From NCBI RefSeq assembly GCF_003226345.1, contig NZ_PDOF01000004.1:1-64000 (forward strand): 64,000 nt of DNA. The letters run 5' to 3'. The notes beneath the pieces were generated by a model. The model was not told where the DNA came from, did not search any database, and worked only from the letters and a program-made list of their open reading frames with translations. Made by a program: the position numbers and the translations under genes. The DNA is from Alteribacter lacisalsi. GTDB lineage: Bacteria; Bacillota; Bacilli; Bacillales; Salisediminibacteriaceae. This document shows positions 16,721 to 26,304 of this stretch, piece after piece (position 1 is the first letter of the stretch; every line of letters begins with the position of its first letter).

Positions 16721-17779
16721 CTATTCAACGAGTGCTACCAGCTCTGGTGTAATATCAAACGATACGATCGAGCCGATTTCCACGTCCTGTTCGATCGGGG
16801 CGTAGATGACCATCGGTTCTTTTGAAAGCATATGATCGGAGTGAAGGCGTACATACAGTTCCTGATACTCGCCGCCGTATGTGACCCGTTCCACTTTCCC
16901 GCAGTACTGGCCTTCTTTGGCCAGACGGCAGCCTTCCGGACGGATCGAGAGCTTCACGTTTTCAAGACGCTCTTTCCACTGCTCGGGCAGATCGACTTTC
17001 CCGATATGGGTATGAATGCTGCGCTGGTCGTTATCCATCGTCCCGTCAAGGAGGTTCGTTTTACCGACGAACTGGGCAACGAAACAGTTTTTCGGACAGC
17101 GGTACATTTCCTTCGGTGCGGCGATCTGCTGAATCACACCTTCGTTCATGACAACAACCCGGTCGGATACAGCGAATGCATCCTTCTGGTCATGTGTGAC
17201 GATAATCGCCGTTGTATTGGCTTTACGGAGAATATTCGTGACGTCAAACCGCATTTTTTCCCGAAGGCCTGCGTCCAGGTTACTGAACGGCTCATCCATG
17301 AGCACCACGTGGGGCTTTGGTGCGAGCGCACGGGCAAGAGCCACACGCTGCTGCTGACCGCCGGAAAGTTCGGTCGGGTAGCGGGTCGCATACTCCTCCA
17401 GACCAACGAGTTCGAGCACTTCCTTCGCACGCTTCTTCTTTTCGCGCGTACTCCATTTATTCAGGCCAAACATGACATTTTTCACGATACTCATATGAGG
17501 AAACAGCGCGTAGTCCTGAAACACCATGCCGATGCCCCTTTTTTCAGGCGGCAGGGACAGATGATCGCTGAATACTTCCTCTTCGTCAATCGCAATTTCC
17601 CCTGTAGACGGCTGTTCGAAGCCGGCAATCATCCGCAGCGTTGTTGTTTTACCGCAGCCGGACGGTCCGAGAAGCGTAATAATTTCACCTTTATTAATGG
17701 ACAGATCAAGAGAATCGACTGCCGGTTTAAGTGTCTTAGTGAAAAACTTCGTGACATTATTTAACTGAATGAAACCCAT
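16721..17779 (-). CDS. FbpC-type ferric iron ABC transporter ATPase (no partner genes nearby)
   Basis: This roughly 353-residue ABC ATPase has Walker A GPSGCGKTTT, Q loop FQDYALFPH and signature LSGGQQQRVALARAL. Walker B VLMDEPFSNLD and switch IVTHDQ complete the set. A C-terminal TOBE-like region (about 240-350, LSIRPEGCRLAKEGQYCGKV) places it with iron(III)/polyamine-type importers. I chose the ATG at 17779, preceded by GGAGG at eight bases. A Fur-box-like site overlaps its promoter region, which supports iron uptake. No permease or binding-protein gene lies next to it, so it may energise a permease encoded elsewhere. Confidence 0.85.
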   Translation of the reverse strand: MGFIQLNNVTKFFTKTLKPAVDSLDLSINKGEIITLLGPSGCGKTTTLRMIAGFEQPSTGEIAIDEEEVFSDHLSLPPEKRGIGMVFQDYALFPHMSIVKNVMFGLNKWSTREKKKRAKEVLELVGLEEYATRYPTELSGGQQQRVALARALAPKPHVVLMDEPFSNLDAGLREKMRFDVTNILRKANTTAIIVTHDQKDAFAVSDRVVVMNEGVIQQIAAPKEMYRCPKNCFVAQFVGKTNLLDGTMDNDQRSIHTHIGKVDLPEQWKERLENVKLSIRPEGCRLAKEGQYCGKVERVTYGGEYQELYVRLHSDHMLSKEPMVIYAPIEQDVEIGSIVSFDITPELVALVE

Positions 17780-17907
17780 ACGTTTAACCTCCAGTTCGTT
17801 CAGTTGCAAACACAGCCATGTATACGTGCATCCATGCCCCGCAAAAACAGCCTGTGTCTCCACAAGCCGCATAGGTACGGGCTTATTTAGAATCGTTACA
17901 AGTTAGT

Positions 17908-17922
17908 TGAGAATGATTTTCA
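17908..17922 (-). promoter_or_regulatory. Fur box
   Basis: TGAGAATGATTTTCA matches the 7-1-7 Bacillus Fur consensus TGATAATNATTATCA at 13 of 14 informative positions except the paired G/T exchange. It sits just downstream of the -10 of the FbpC-like gene, a position expected for repression by iron-loaded Fur. Confidence 0.75.
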
Positions 17923-17934
17923 TTATATGTCTGA

Positions 17935-17964
17935 ATTATAGCACAGCCCTTTTTTCAACGTCAA
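17935..17964 (-). promoter_or_regulatory. promoter of the FbpC-like gene
   Basis: The minus strand has TTGACG (17959-17964), an 18-base spacer and TATAAT (17935-17940). The Fur-box-like site lies 12 bases downstream, in the early transcribed region. Confidence 0.6.
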
Positions 17965-18173
17965 CGAAGGAATGCCTCCAAAAGCAAAGATTTTGAAAAC
18001 GTTCTCCATCCTCAACCGGCTCCTCCATCCTAGTTTATTGCTCTTCTACCCCTCTCATTCGTGCGATTTCCCTTTTAAACCTATGTCTCTTGGAAAAATC
18101 ATGCATACTTTCCACCATTCATCGCACGATAAGACAAGGAAGCAACAACACTGATCAGACAGAGGAGCGGTTA

Positions 18174-19508
18174 ATGATGGATGAGGTACTGTTAGCCCGA
18201 ATGCTGTTCGGCTCATCAATGGCATTCCATATTATTTTCGCAACACTCGGGGTCGGAATCACCCTGATGATCTTTATTGCAGAGATTATCCGAGCTATTA
18301 AAAAAGACGATCACTACGGGGTGATGGCGAAACGCTGGACGAAAGGCTTTGCTGTCCTTCTCGGCGTCGCCATCCCATCAGGAACGATCGTCGGCGTAAT
18401 GCTGTCTCTCCTCTGGCCGGGCTATATGGAGATTGTCGGGAGGGTTATCGCCCTTCCGTTTCAGGTTGAAATTTTTGCCTTTTTCCTTGAGGCCGTCTTT
18501 ATGTCCATCTACGTTTATGCAGCGGATCGCCTCACCAACACGATGCGGATTATCAGTGTGGGTCTCGTGGCTCTTGGTGCGACCGCAAGCGCGGTGCTAA
18601 TTACCGATGCCCACGCATGGATGAATACCCCGGCAGGATTTGACGTGGTGGACGGTGCCATCACAAACGTCCGTCCTTGGGACGCCGTCTTCAATCCGAG
18701 TGTCGGCGTTACCGTTCTTCACGTTGTGAGCACCGCGTATATGGCCGGTGCATTTGTGATCGGCTCTGTGGCTGCGTTCAAGCTGCTGAAAAAGAATATT
18801 TCAAGCAACGAAAAAGCTTATCACCGAAAAGGGCTGATGATTGCCCTGATCGTCGGCGCAACGATGAGTCTGTACACGGCTGTAAACGGCCACGATACGG
18901 CAAAAATGCTGTACGAATATCTGCCAGTCAAACTGGCTGCAGCTGAAGGTCTGTTTGAAACCCAGGATAACGCCCCTCTTGCGATTTTCGGTATTCCTGA
19001 TCCTGAACGGGGCGAGGTTGTAGGTGGAATCGAAATTCCAGGCATGCTCAGCTGGCTTGCTTCCGGCTCAACGGACGGGGTTGTACAGGGTCTGAACGAT
19101 TTTCCGGAGGAATATTGGCCGCCGCTTTTTGTCCATACCCTGTTTAATGTCATGGTAGGAATCGGCTTCACGCTTCTCGGGCTCTCATTTGCTGCCCTTT
19201 TCTGGCGCTACGTGTGGCCAAGGAAGGATTTTCCTAAATGGATTCTTCTGCTGCTTGTCACAGGCGGACCGCTTGCCATGATCGGTATTGAAACAGGCTG
19301 GATCTTCAGCTGTACCGGCCGTCAGCCATGGACGATTTACGGTGTGCAGCTGACCGCCGATGCGGCGACCGAATCAGGGAATCTCGGCTTTTTATTCTTC
19401 CTATTTGTGACGCTGTATGCAACCCTGCTCGTGCTCACCGCTCTCGTCCTGAAGTTTTATTTCGGACGCAATCCGGTATCTAATGATCTTCAGAAAGCTG
19501 ACGTCTAG
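18174..19508 (+). CDS. cydA: cytochrome bd ubiquinol/menaquinol oxidase subunit I
   Basis: This 444-residue membrane protein is a CydA of the short Q-loop type. The axial haem b595 histidine lies in SMAFHIIFATLGVGI near the N terminus. LPFQVEIFAFFLEAVFMSIYVYAADR and the GRQPW motif (CTGRQPWTIYGV) are diagnostic. It oxidises menaquinol and reduces oxygen with high affinity at the cytoplasmic membrane. I chose the ATG at 18174 behind GAGGAGCGG. A longer reading frame upstream has no ribosome site. It forms an operon with cydB 14 bases downstream. It could equally be the YthA-type paralogue. Confidence 0.94.
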   Translation: MMDEVLLARMLFGSSMAFHIIFATLGVGITLMIFIAEIIRAIKKDDHYGVMAKRWTKGFAVLLGVAIPSGTIVGVMLSLLWPGYMEIVGRVIALPFQVEIFAFFLEAVFMSIYVYAADRLTNTMRIISVGLVALGATASAVLITDAHAWMNTPAGFDVVDGAITNVRPWDAVFNPSVGVTVLHVVSTAYMAGAFVIGSVAAFKLLKKNISSNEKAYHRKGLMIALIVGATMSLYTAVNGHDTAKMLYEYLPVKLAAAEGLFETQDNAPLAIFGIPDPERGEVVGGIEIPGMLSWLASGSTDGVVQGLNDFPEEYWPPLFVHTLFNVMVGIGFTLLGLSFAALFWRYVWPRKDFPKWILLLLVTGGPLAMIGIETGWIFSCTGRQPWTIYGVQLTADAATESGNLGFLFFLFVTLYATLLVLTALVLKFYFGRNPVSNDLQKADV

Positions 19509-19522
19509 GAGGTGCGCCTGTT

Positions 19523-20551
19523 ATGACCGAACCGTATATTGCTATCACCATCATCTGGGCGTTTCTTTTCATCTATGCGATCGCCGGCTCCATCGACTTC
19601 GGTGCCGGTTTCTGGGCGATGTACTATACCCGTAAGGATAACACGGAAGCCTCCGTCATTGCCAACCGGTACCTTTCCCCGTCATGGGAGGTTACGAACG
19701 TCTTCCTCGTGCTTCTCGTCGTCGCACTGGTAGGCTTTTTCCCGGGTGCTGCCTCGTACCTTGGCACCCTGATGATCATGCCGTTCAGCCTCGTGCTGAT
19801 CCTGCTCACGATCAGAGGGACGTTCATGATCTACGCATACTCGTCGAAAAAGTACAGCCGGATGCTGACGATCATTTCCGGTACAACCGGACTGTTCATT
19901 CCCGCGTTGCTTGTGGCGACGCTCCCGATTGCCATAGGCGGCTTCATGAGTATCGGAGAAGGACGGGACTATCTTCTTTTTGACCAGATCTTTTCAAGTC
20001 CAACGCTCTACACGCACGTAGGCTTCGGTCTGAGTACGGAACTGTTTCTTTCAGCCCTGCTGCTTGCCGACTACTCCCGGGAGGCAAAATCGGAAGCAAC
20101 ATATCTTGTCTACCGCCGGAATGCCCTCTGGCTCGGGCCGGTCACCCTTCTGTTCGCCGTGGCGGCCACGATTACCCTGCTTCCGGAAGCCGGATGGATG
20201 GTCGACAATATGGCGAGCGTCTGGTACCTGTTTGCCCTCTCTCTCGTTGCCTTTCTCATCGGCTACGGCGCTATGTTCATGAAGTCCAACAGGGAAAATC
20301 TCGGACGGCCCCGACTGGCGGTCATCATGATTGTGATACAGTTCGGGCTGGCCAGTTTCGGCTACGGCTTTTCCCACATGCCGTATATTCTTTATCCGGA
20401 TCTCACCATTCAGGACGCCTTTACCGATCCAGCCATGTTCCGCTGGCTTCTCGTCGGCTACGGGGTAGGCATGGCACTCCTCATCCCTGCTTTTATCGTA
20501 TTCTGGCGCCTGTTTATGAAAGACAAGCGCTATCTGCAGGCGGAAAAATAA
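19523..20551 (+). CDS. cydB: cytochrome bd oxidase subunit II
   Basis: This 342-residue CydB starts MTEPYIAITIIWAFLFIYAIAGSIDFGAGFWAMYY, and the SIDFGAGF stretch is characteristic. Eight to nine membrane segments are visible. Subunit II stabilises the haem-bearing subunit I. It is preceded by AGGAGGTG and co-transcribed with cydA. No cydCD transporter genes follow, unlike the B. subtilis cydABCD operon, so the pair resembles ythAB in arrangement. Confidence 0.93.
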   Translation: MTEPYIAITIIWAFLFIYAIAGSIDFGAGFWAMYYTRKDNTEASVIANRYLSPSWEVTNVFLVLLVVALVGFFPGAASYLGTLMIMPFSLVLILLTIRGTFMIYAYSSKKYSRMLTIISGTTGLFIPALLVATLPIAIGGFMSIGEGRDYLLFDQIFSSPTLYTHVGFGLSTELFLSALLLADYSREAKSEATYLVYRRNALWLGPVTLLFAVAATITLLPEAGWMVDNMASVWYLFALSLVAFLIGYGAMFMKSNRENLGRPRLAVIMIVIQFGLASFGYGFSHMPYILYPDLTIQDAFTDPAMFRWLLVGYGVGMALLIPAFIVFWRLFMKDKRYLQAEK

Positions 20552-20565
20552 CCAGGTTCTTCAAT

Positions 20566-20601
20566 ACCGCTCTGCGGCCTGCTGGCCGCGGGCGGTTTTT
20601 T
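20566..20601 (+). terminator. terminator of cydAB
   Basis: The stem ACCGC...GCGGCC / GGCCGCGGGCGGT is followed by TTTTTTAT, directly behind the cydB stop. Confidence 0.85.
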
Positions 20602-20647
20602 ATGGGCGGGGAGTCGGGTGGGGGCCTGGTTGTGAACGTCGGCGTTT

Positions 20648-20742
20648 ATTGTCCTTAGATAAGTCTAATTGTCTTTACATCAAACTTATTATCCTTAGAG
20701 AAGATTTATAGTCCTTACACCAGATTCATTGTCTCTAGCACC
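20648..20742 (+). repeat. degenerate 20-bp tandem repeat (4.7 units)
   Basis: The units start ATTGTCCTTAGATAAGTCTA, ATTGTCTTTACATCAAACTT, ATTATCCTTAGAGAAGATTT, ATAGTCCTTACACCAGATTC and ATTGTCTCTAGCACC. The period is exactly 20 bp, with a conserved ATTGTCcTTA core and variable second half. It lies after the cydAB terminator. No gene is seen between the terminator and the mobile element at 20786. Confidence 0.8.
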
Positions 20743-20785
20743 TTCCCCCTACCTGCCCCTCCGCCCTCTCCCCCTCATAAAAAAA

Positions 20786-20964
20786 GGCTCTGTTAAAGCT
20801 CAATGTTGATATTTCTATCTTTTATTGAAGCGAACGCACGAAATTCCTGCGGGAACAGCGCCGGCTGAAGACCCCGCAGGGTGTTCTCCCCGAGGAGGCT
20901 GAAGCGGTGCCCGCGGTAAAGGAGCGCAGAGAGAGGAAATCAACAACAGACTTTAAACAGAGCC
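20786..20964 (+). mobile_element. MITE-like element, copy 2
   Basis: This 179-bp non-coding element has ends GGCTCTGTT / AACAGAGCC and a perfect 8-bp flanking duplication TAAAAAAA (20778-20785 and 20965-20972). The interior holds a strong palindromic core, CCTGCGGG ... CCCGCAGG, with CGAGGAGGCTGAAGC. It is closely similar to 58015-58192 and to a deleted copy at 10751-10861. Confidence 0.88.
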
Positions 20965-20976
20965 TAAAAAAAGAGA

Positions 20977-21003
20977 AGGTTTCACCTTCCAAATACAGGG
21001 TAT
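20977..21003 (+). promoter_or_regulatory. sigma-B-like promoter upstream of arcA
   Basis: AGGTTTCA (20977-20984), 13 bases, then GGGTAT (20998-21003). The sigma-B consensus is AGGTTTAA-N12-14-GGGTAT, so seven of eight and six of six positions fit. The -35 half also forms one arm of a short GAAGG/CCTTC hairpin, so coincidence is possible. It begins five bases after the target duplication of the adjacent mobile element. Confidence 0.5.
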
Positions 21004-21079
21004 TGGAAATAAAGTAAATTTTCTTTACCTGCTACATAAAAGTAGAATCAGAACAATAACTTTAAGGAGGCATATTCCT

Positions 21080-22321
21080 TTGACATACCCAGGGCCGCTT
21101 AATATACATTCGGAGATTGGCCGTCTGGAGAGCGTAATCGTCAAGCGCCCCGGATACGAAGTAGAGAATCTTACACCTGATACGTTAAAACATCTGCTTT
21201 TTGATGATATTCCATACCTGCCTGCTATTCAGCGGGAGCATGATGAGTTTACAGACCGGCTCCGGAAGCGGGGCACAGAAGTGCTTTATCTGGAAAAACT
21301 TCTGGCAGAAGCCCTCGACGATACGATTGTGCGCGAACAGTTTCTTGATCAGATGATCAGGGAGAGCCAGTCCAACATTCAATGCTCAAGCCAGACGCTG
21401 AAAGAATATCTTCGCTCTTTTGCCACGGAGGACTTCGTCGCAAAGGTCATGGGCGGCGTGCGCAAGTCGGAAATCGGCCCTGACCGGAAAACAAACCTGT
21501 ACGAAATGATGGAAGATCATCATCCCTTTTACCTCGATCCCATGCCGAACCTTTATTTCACCAGGGATCCTTCCTGCGTAATCGGGACGGGAATCTCCAT
21601 TAATACGATGGCTGAAGATGCTCGGAAACGGGAGTCTGTGTTTATGGACTATATCATCCGCTATCACCCGAGATTCAGAGATACAGACGTGCCAAGGTGG
21701 TACGACCGTTCTTCACACTTCCCCCTTGAAGGCGGCGATCAGCTCATCTTAAATGAACAGACGGTGGCTGTCGGAGTCAGTGCCCGCACCACACCACAGG
21801 CCATAGAGGAAATGGCACGCAATCTATTTGCCGGCAACCCATCCTTTACACAGGTGGTCGCAGTTGAGATCCCGAAATCCCGGGCATTTATGCATCTGGA
21901 TACGGTGTTCACGATGGTGGACCGTGATCAGTTCTCTATTCACCCGGCCATTCATGGACCTGGCGGCGAAATGCGGATCTATATCATCCGCCCGGGCATG
22001 GAAAATGGAAAAGTGGAAATTGAAGAGCGGACCCACATTCTCGACACGCTTAAGGAAGTGCTCGGCCTTTCCGAAGTGGGACTAATTGAGTGCGGAGGTG
22101 GTGACGAAATTGCCGCAGCCCGGGAGCAGTGGAATGACGGCTCCAACACCCTGGCAATCTCACCAGGTGTCGTCGTCACTTATGACCGCAACTATGTTTC
22201 CAACCAGTGTCTCCGCGAGGCCGGCATTGAAGTAATAGAAATCCCCAGTTCAGAACTGTCACGGGGACGGGGCGGCCCACGCTGTATGAGCATGCCGCTC
22301 GTGCGTGCGGAGGTAAGATAA
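21080..22321 (+). CDS. arcA: arginine deiminase
   Basis: This 413-residue enzyme hydrolyses arginine to citrulline and ammonia. Guanidino-group-modifying signatures are present: [22 protein letters not shown] and the C-terminal catalytic Cys402 in [10 protein letters not shown]. The start is a TTG at 21080 with AAGGAGG eight bases upstream. No arcB, arcC or arcD follows, so the energy-yielding arginine deiminase pathway is not complete here. It is convergent with the arginase gene and shares a bidirectional terminator with it. Confidence 0.96.
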   Translation: MTYPGPLNIHSEIGRLESVIVKRPGYEVENLTPDTLKHLLFDDIPYLPAIQREHDEFTDRLRKRGTEVLYLEKLLAEALDDTIVREQFLDQMIRESQSNIQCSSQTLKEYLRSFATEDFVAKVMGGVRKSEIGPDRKTNLYEMMEDHHPFYLDPMPNLYFTRDPSCVIGTGISINTMAEDARKRESVFMDYIIRYHPRFRDTDVPRWYDRSSHFPLEGGDQLILNEQTVAVGVSARTTPQAIEEMARNLFAGNPSFTQVVAVEIPKSRAFMHLDTVFTMVDRDQFSIHPAIHGPGGEMRIYIIRPGMENGKVEIEERTHILDTLKEVLGLSEVGLIECGGGDEIAAAREQWNDGSNTLAISPGVVVTYDRNYVSNQCLREAGIEVIEIPSSELSRGRGGPRCMSMPLVRAEVR

Positions 22322-22419
22322 ATCCCGCCTTTTGCTGCTTTTCCGCTGCAAGGTCAAGGCCTCAATTGATAAAAAGCCAACCACCCTCAGCCAACCTTCA
22401 ATCGAGCACGCCAAAAAAA

Positions 22420-22452
22420 CCGGGCGGCCTCCCATAAAGAGGAGCCGCCCGG
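22420..22452. terminator. bidirectional terminator between arcA and rocF
   Basis: CCGGGCGGC with CTCC and its complement form a long GC-rich stem. An A-run lies before it and after it, which gives U-runs on both strands. The two convergent genes end on either side. Confidence 0.88.
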
Positions 22453-22476
22453 CAAAAAAACTATTCATATTGTATA

Positions 22477-23382
22477 TTATAGAAGTTTCTCGCCAAACAG
22501 AGAGCCGATCAGGCCAACCGCTGCTTCAGCTGTCTGATTTTTATCGTCAAGGATCGGGTTCACTTCTACGAACTCCGCACTTGTGATGATGTTACGCTCT
22601 GCAAGCATTTCCATCGCCAGGTGGGTTTCACGGTAGCTTGTCCCGCCGATAACCGGTGTACCGACACCAGGAGCATCGTGAGGATCAAGGGCGTCAAGAT
22701 CGAGACTCAAGTGAACGCTGTCTGTGTTTTTGGACACATGGGCAATTGCCTCTTCCATCACCTTTGTCATTCCCATCCGGTCAATTTCGTGCATCGTAAA
22801 AACTTTAATTCCTTTTTCACGAATCAGCTCACGCTCCCCCTCATCCAGAGAACGGGCACCTACAAGGACTAGGTTTTCCGGCTTGATTTTCGGCGCATAG
22901 CTGCCGATTTCCGTCAATGACGGGTGGCCGATACCGAGGCTGACCGCAAGCGGCATGCCATGAATGTTACCGGACGGCGACGTATCGCCTGTGTTCAGGT
23001 CTCCGTGAGCGTCATACCAGATCACGCCCAGGTTGTCTGACTTGTTTGCCACCCCTGCAAGCGTCCCGATTGCAATACTATGATCGCCTCCAAGAATTAG
23101 CGGGAATTCACCGTCTCCAATCGACTTTGTAATTGTGTCGGATAGCGCCTGGTTCGCTTTTACCACTTCATTCAGATCCTTAAGGTTCCCCTCATCCACT
23201 ACATCAAACTTGTCCGGCCGGCCGATCTCGATGTCACCGCGGTCGTGCACTTCATATCCGATTTTCTCAAGCCGCTCCACAACACCTGCATACCGGATCG
23301 CACTTGGTCCCATATCCACGCCACGTCTGCGCTGGCCAAGGTCCATCGGCACGCCGATAATTGAAATTCGTTTATTGTTCAT
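22477..23382 (-). CDS. rocF: arginase
   Basis: This 301-residue enzyme converts arginine to ornithine and urea. Binuclear manganese ligand motifs are complete: GGDHSIAIGT, WYDAHGDLNT and SLDLDALDPHDAPGVGTPV. I chose the ATG at 23382 because GAGGTG lies nine bases upstream. A GTG at 23394 would overlap the ribosome site. It is the last of four same-strand genes rocA-rocD-putM-rocF, separated from putM by a terminator, so it may have its own promoter. Confidence 0.96.
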   Translation of the reverse strand: MNNKRISIIGVPMDLGQRRRGVDMGPSAIRYAGVVERLEKIGYEVHDRGDIEIGRPDKFDVVDEGNLKDLNEVVKANQALSDTITKSIGDGEFPLILGGDHSIAIGTLAGVANKSDNLGVIWYDAHGDLNTGDTSPSGNIHGMPLAVSLGIGHPSLTEIGSYAPKIKPENLVLVGARSLDEGERELIREKGIKVFTMHEIDRMGMTKVMEEAIAHVSKNTDSVHLSLDLDALDPHDAPGVGTPVIGGTSYRETHLAMEMLAERNIITSAEFVEVNPILDDKNQTAEAAVGLIGSLFGEKLL

Positions 23383-23441
23383 ATGACTCTGCACCTCACC
23401 TTTTTTGCTTTACATTAAGTATGTTACGAACTTTTCCCCTT

Positions 23442-23480
23442 AAAAAAACGATCATTCTGCTGCTCAGGAAAATGATCGTT
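23442..23480 (-). terminator. terminator after proline dehydrogenase gene
   Basis: AACGATCATT / AATGATCGTT form the stem, and TTTTTTTAAG follows on the minus strand. It lies about 230 bases beyond the putM stop and 60 bases before the arginase start. I see no gene in the 330 bases between the two coding regions. Confidence 0.8.
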
Positions 23481-23712
23481 CTTTATTACACCTTATATAG
23501 TATTACGAAAGTTCATACCTTCACGCAAACAGGATAAAGCGGGAAATAGACGGATCGCACCGCGCAGGAGCAGTCTATCTTGCTGAGCATGCGCAATCCG
23601 CCTGTATACCGCCGGATCCACCTGTTTGCTCCGGTTTGTGTAAGGGTTAATCGAGTATATTCTTCCATTAGTTTCGCAAAGCTCCGCTTACCGCCGCGAA
23701 TTTCCAAGGGTA

Positions 23713-24624
23713 TTATTTCGAGAAAAATCCCCGGAGAGCGAACGTCACGTTCTGAGGACGCTCGGCCAGCCGGCGCATAAAGTACCCGTACCAGTCCTCG
23801 CCGAACGGAATGTACACCCGCATCTTGTACCCTTCCGCCGCAATCTCCTTCTGAAGCTCAGAGCGGAAACCGTACAGCATCTGAAACTCAAACTGGTCTC
23901 TCGGTATATTATTCTCCTCGGCAAACTTTTTAACCTCGGCAATAATATTATGGTCGTGTGTTGCCACAGCCGCATAGCTGCCGCTCAGGAGGTGCGTCTT
24001 AATAATATTCATATAATTGCGGTCAATATCCTCGGTGCGCTGATGCGCAACCGTCGGTGACTCCTTATAGGCACCCTTGATCAGCCGCAGATTCACACCC
24101 TCAAGACTGCGCACATCTTTCTCGGCACGGAAAAGGTAGGCCTGAATGGCAGTTCCCACGTTATCATACTGCTTCCGGAGATCCGCCAGAAGGTCCAAAG
24201 TCGGCTGGAGGTGCGTATAATCCTCCATATCAATCCGGACAAAGTTATTGAACTTCTTCGCCGTTTCCAGAATTCTGACCATATTGTCACGGCACAGATT
24301 CACATCCACATCCAGTCCGAGCTGCGTAAGCTTAAGAGACAAGTTACAATTCACACCAGCCTCGTCCATCGCCTCGAGCGTACGGATACAATAATCCGCA
24401 GACTCAATCGCCTCTTCCCGGTTATATACAAACTCCCCAAGATGATCGACCGTACACACCAGCCCATCCTCGTTCAGTTTGGCCGCCGTTTCCATCGCCT
24501 CTCGGATCGATTCCCCGGCAATCACCTGCTTGGCACCAAGTTTCGGCCCCCACTTCGTTGCTCTGTTCTTAATAAACTGATTCTGTGAAAGAAACAGGAA
24601 GAAATTTCGTGTGATCATTTCCAT
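23713..24624 (-). CDS. putM: proline dehydrogenase
   Basis: This 303-residue FAD enzyme oxidises proline to pyrroline-5-carboxylate. Monofunctional proline dehydrogenase motifs include RIDMEDYTHL, LRLIKGAYKESP, FEFQMLYGFR and the C-terminal RVYIPFGEDWYGYFMRRLAERPQN. It occupies the place of B. subtilis PutB/FadM but within an arginine cluster. Its product is the substrate of RocA encoded upstream. The ATG follows GGAGG at seven bases. Confidence 0.95.
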   Translation of the reverse strand: MEMITRNFFLFLSQNQFIKNRATKWGPKLGAKQVIAGESIREAMETAAKLNEDGLVCTVDHLGEFVYNREEAIESADYCIRTLEAMDEAGVNCNLSLKLTQLGLDVDVNLCRDNMVRILETAKKFNNFVRIDMEDYTHLQPTLDLLADLRKQYDNVGTAIQAYLFRAEKDVRSLEGVNLRLIKGAYKESPTVAHQRTEDIDRNYMNIIKTHLLSGSYAAVATHDHNIIAEVKKFAEENNIPRDQFEFQMLYGFRSELQKEIAAEGYKMRVYIPFGEDWYGYFMRRLAERPQNVTFALRGFFSK

Positions 24625-24796
24625 TCTTGAACCTCCTTACCCTGCACGCTGTGCGCGCCTCGTTGTAATATCATATTGGCCGACCGCCCGATCAAACACG
24701 GCAGACGCCTGTGATGCCAATTATACCTCTACTCTTTCTTTTCACCTTTTCGGCTCAATCGAAACCCTTGCCGTAAGCGTTTACTTCCCTTTGTTA

Positions 24797-24826
24797 AAAA
24801 GGAGGAGGAAGAGATCAGTTCCTCCC
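24797..24826 (-). terminator. terminator after rocD
   Basis: The minus strand forms GGAGGAA / TTCCTCC with TCCTTTTTAAC behind it. I see no gene in the remaining roughly 290 bases between rocD and putM. Confidence 0.75.
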
Positions 24827-24919
24827 CCCGGTGCACTGCTGTTTTCTTCAGAATGCCGCTGCCTCCGCGGCGGCCGGACCCGGCTTACGCCGAACGGCCG
24901 CACGCTCCGGTCAGGTTTA

Positions 24920-26113
24920 CTATGCAGAAAGAACCTTCCTGATCCGCTCCAGCGCCCACTCAAGATCCTCTTCTGAGATCACCAGCGGCGGTGCAAACCG
25001 AATTACGTTCTCATGAGTTTCTTTACAGAGAAGACCAAGTTCCTTCAGTTCCTCGCAGTAAGATCGGGCTGGTTCAGTCAGTTCAACACCGATAAACAGT
25101 CCTTTCCCGCGCACTTCCCTGATTTTTGGGTTATCAATTTTCTTAAGCTCGCCCATAAAGTAGTTACCGAGTTTCAGTGAACGTTCCACCAGATTCTCTT
25201 CCTCGATTACTTCAAGAGATGCAACAGATACGGCACTTGCGAGCGGGTTTCCGCCGAAAGTGGAGCCGTGGGAGCCCGGCTCGAATACGCCGAGAACATC
25301 ATCGTTGGCTGCTACCACACTGATAGGCATCACGCCGCCGCCAAGAGCTTTACCGAGAATGTACATGTCCGGTTCTACGTTCTCCCAGTCACAGGCGAAC
25401 ATTTTCCCGGTACGGGCAAGTCCTGCCTGGATTTCGTCGGCAACGTAAAGAACGTTGTTTTCCTTACAGATGTCGTACGCTTCTTTCAGGAAGCCTTCCG
25501 GCGGGATGTTGATGCCGGCTTCGCCCTGAATCGGTTCGAAAATAAACGCTGCCGTATTCGGGGTAATCGCTTCTTTCAGGGCCTGAGCATCGCCGTAAGG
25601 AATTACTTTAATGCCCGGAAGCATCGGACCGAAATCCGCTTTGTACTCATCGTTTGAAGAAAGGGAAACGGCAGTCATCGTACGGCCGTGGAAGTTTTCC
25701 TCGCACACGATAATTTCAGCCTGGTTCGATTCGACGCCTTTAACGCGGTAAGCCCAGCGGCGAACCGCTTTCACAGCTGTTTCCACAGCTTCGGCACCTG
25801 TGTTCATCGGCAGAATCATGTTTTTCTTCGTCAGGGATGTAACTTTTTCATAAAAACGGCCGAGCTGGTCGTTATGAAAGGCACGAGACGTGAGCGTGAT
25901 CTGATCGGCCTGGTCTTTGAGTGCCTGAATGATTTTCGGGTGACGGTGCCCCTGGTTGAGAGCCGAGTAGGCACTCAGCATATCGATATAGCGGTTGCCT
26001 TCCGGATCTTCCACCCAGACACCTTCCGCTTTTGAGATCACAATCGGCAGCGGATGGTAGTTGCGTGCGCCGTACTTTTCCGTCAAACCGATAATTTCCT
26101 GTGTTTTACCCAT
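24920..26113 (-). CDS. rocD: ornithine aminotransferase
   Basis: This 397-residue class III PLP aminotransferase turns ornithine and 2-oxoglutarate into glutamate semialdehyde and glutamate. The PLP lysine is in [40 protein letters not shown] and [13 protein letters not shown] are typical of RocD. I chose the ATG at 26113 with GGAGG seven bases upstream. A hairpin ends only 29 bases before the start, leaving no room for a promoter between them. Confidence 0.96.
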   Translation of the reverse strand: MGKTQEIIGLTEKYGARNYHPLPIVISKAEGVWVEDPEGNRYIDMLSAYSALNQGHRHPKIIQALKDQADQITLTSRAFHNDQLGRFYEKVTSLTKKNMILPMNTGAEAVETAVKAVRRWAYRVKGVESNQAEIIVCEENFHGRTMTAVSLSSNDEYKADFGPMLPGIKVIPYGDAQALKEAITPNTAAFIFEPIQGEAGINIPPEGFLKEAYDICKENNVLYVADEIQAGLARTGKMFACDWENVEPDMYILGKALGGGVMPISVVAANDDVLGVFEPGSHGSTFGGNPLASAVSVASLEVIEEENLVERSLKLGNYFMGELKKIDNPKIREVRGKGLFIGVELTEPARSYCEELKELGLLCKETHENVIRFAPPLVISEEDLEWALERIRKVLSA

Positions 26114-26142
26114 TCGAATACCTCCTCTATAGCCTAAAAGGG

Positions 26143-26180
26143 GGGTGTCCCGGAAAAAAACAGATTTTCTGGACACCCCG
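26143..26180 (-). terminator. hairpin in the rocA-rocD gap, next to the rocD ribosome site
   Basis: GGGGTGTCC / GGACACCCC form a nine-base-pair stem with an 18-20-base loop. The minus-strand 3' side reads CCCTTTTAGGC, a weak U-tract. It may end rocA transcripts inefficiently, or act as a leader element of rocD. Confidence 0.5.
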
Positions 26181-26304
26181 GCCTTCCTTATTGATCTGAG
26201 GCTGATTGAGAGTCAGATCGCCTGCACTGCGGACAGGCCGGACGTTCCATCCGCCGCACCGTTATGCTTTTGCTTCTCTTTCTCTCGTTTCAGCATTCGT
26301 TCAT

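Noticed and set aside
24595-24680. Second sigma-54 promoter before putM (TTGGCATCACAGGCG)
   Set aside because: The -24 half is present but the GC of the -12 half is missing at the required distance.
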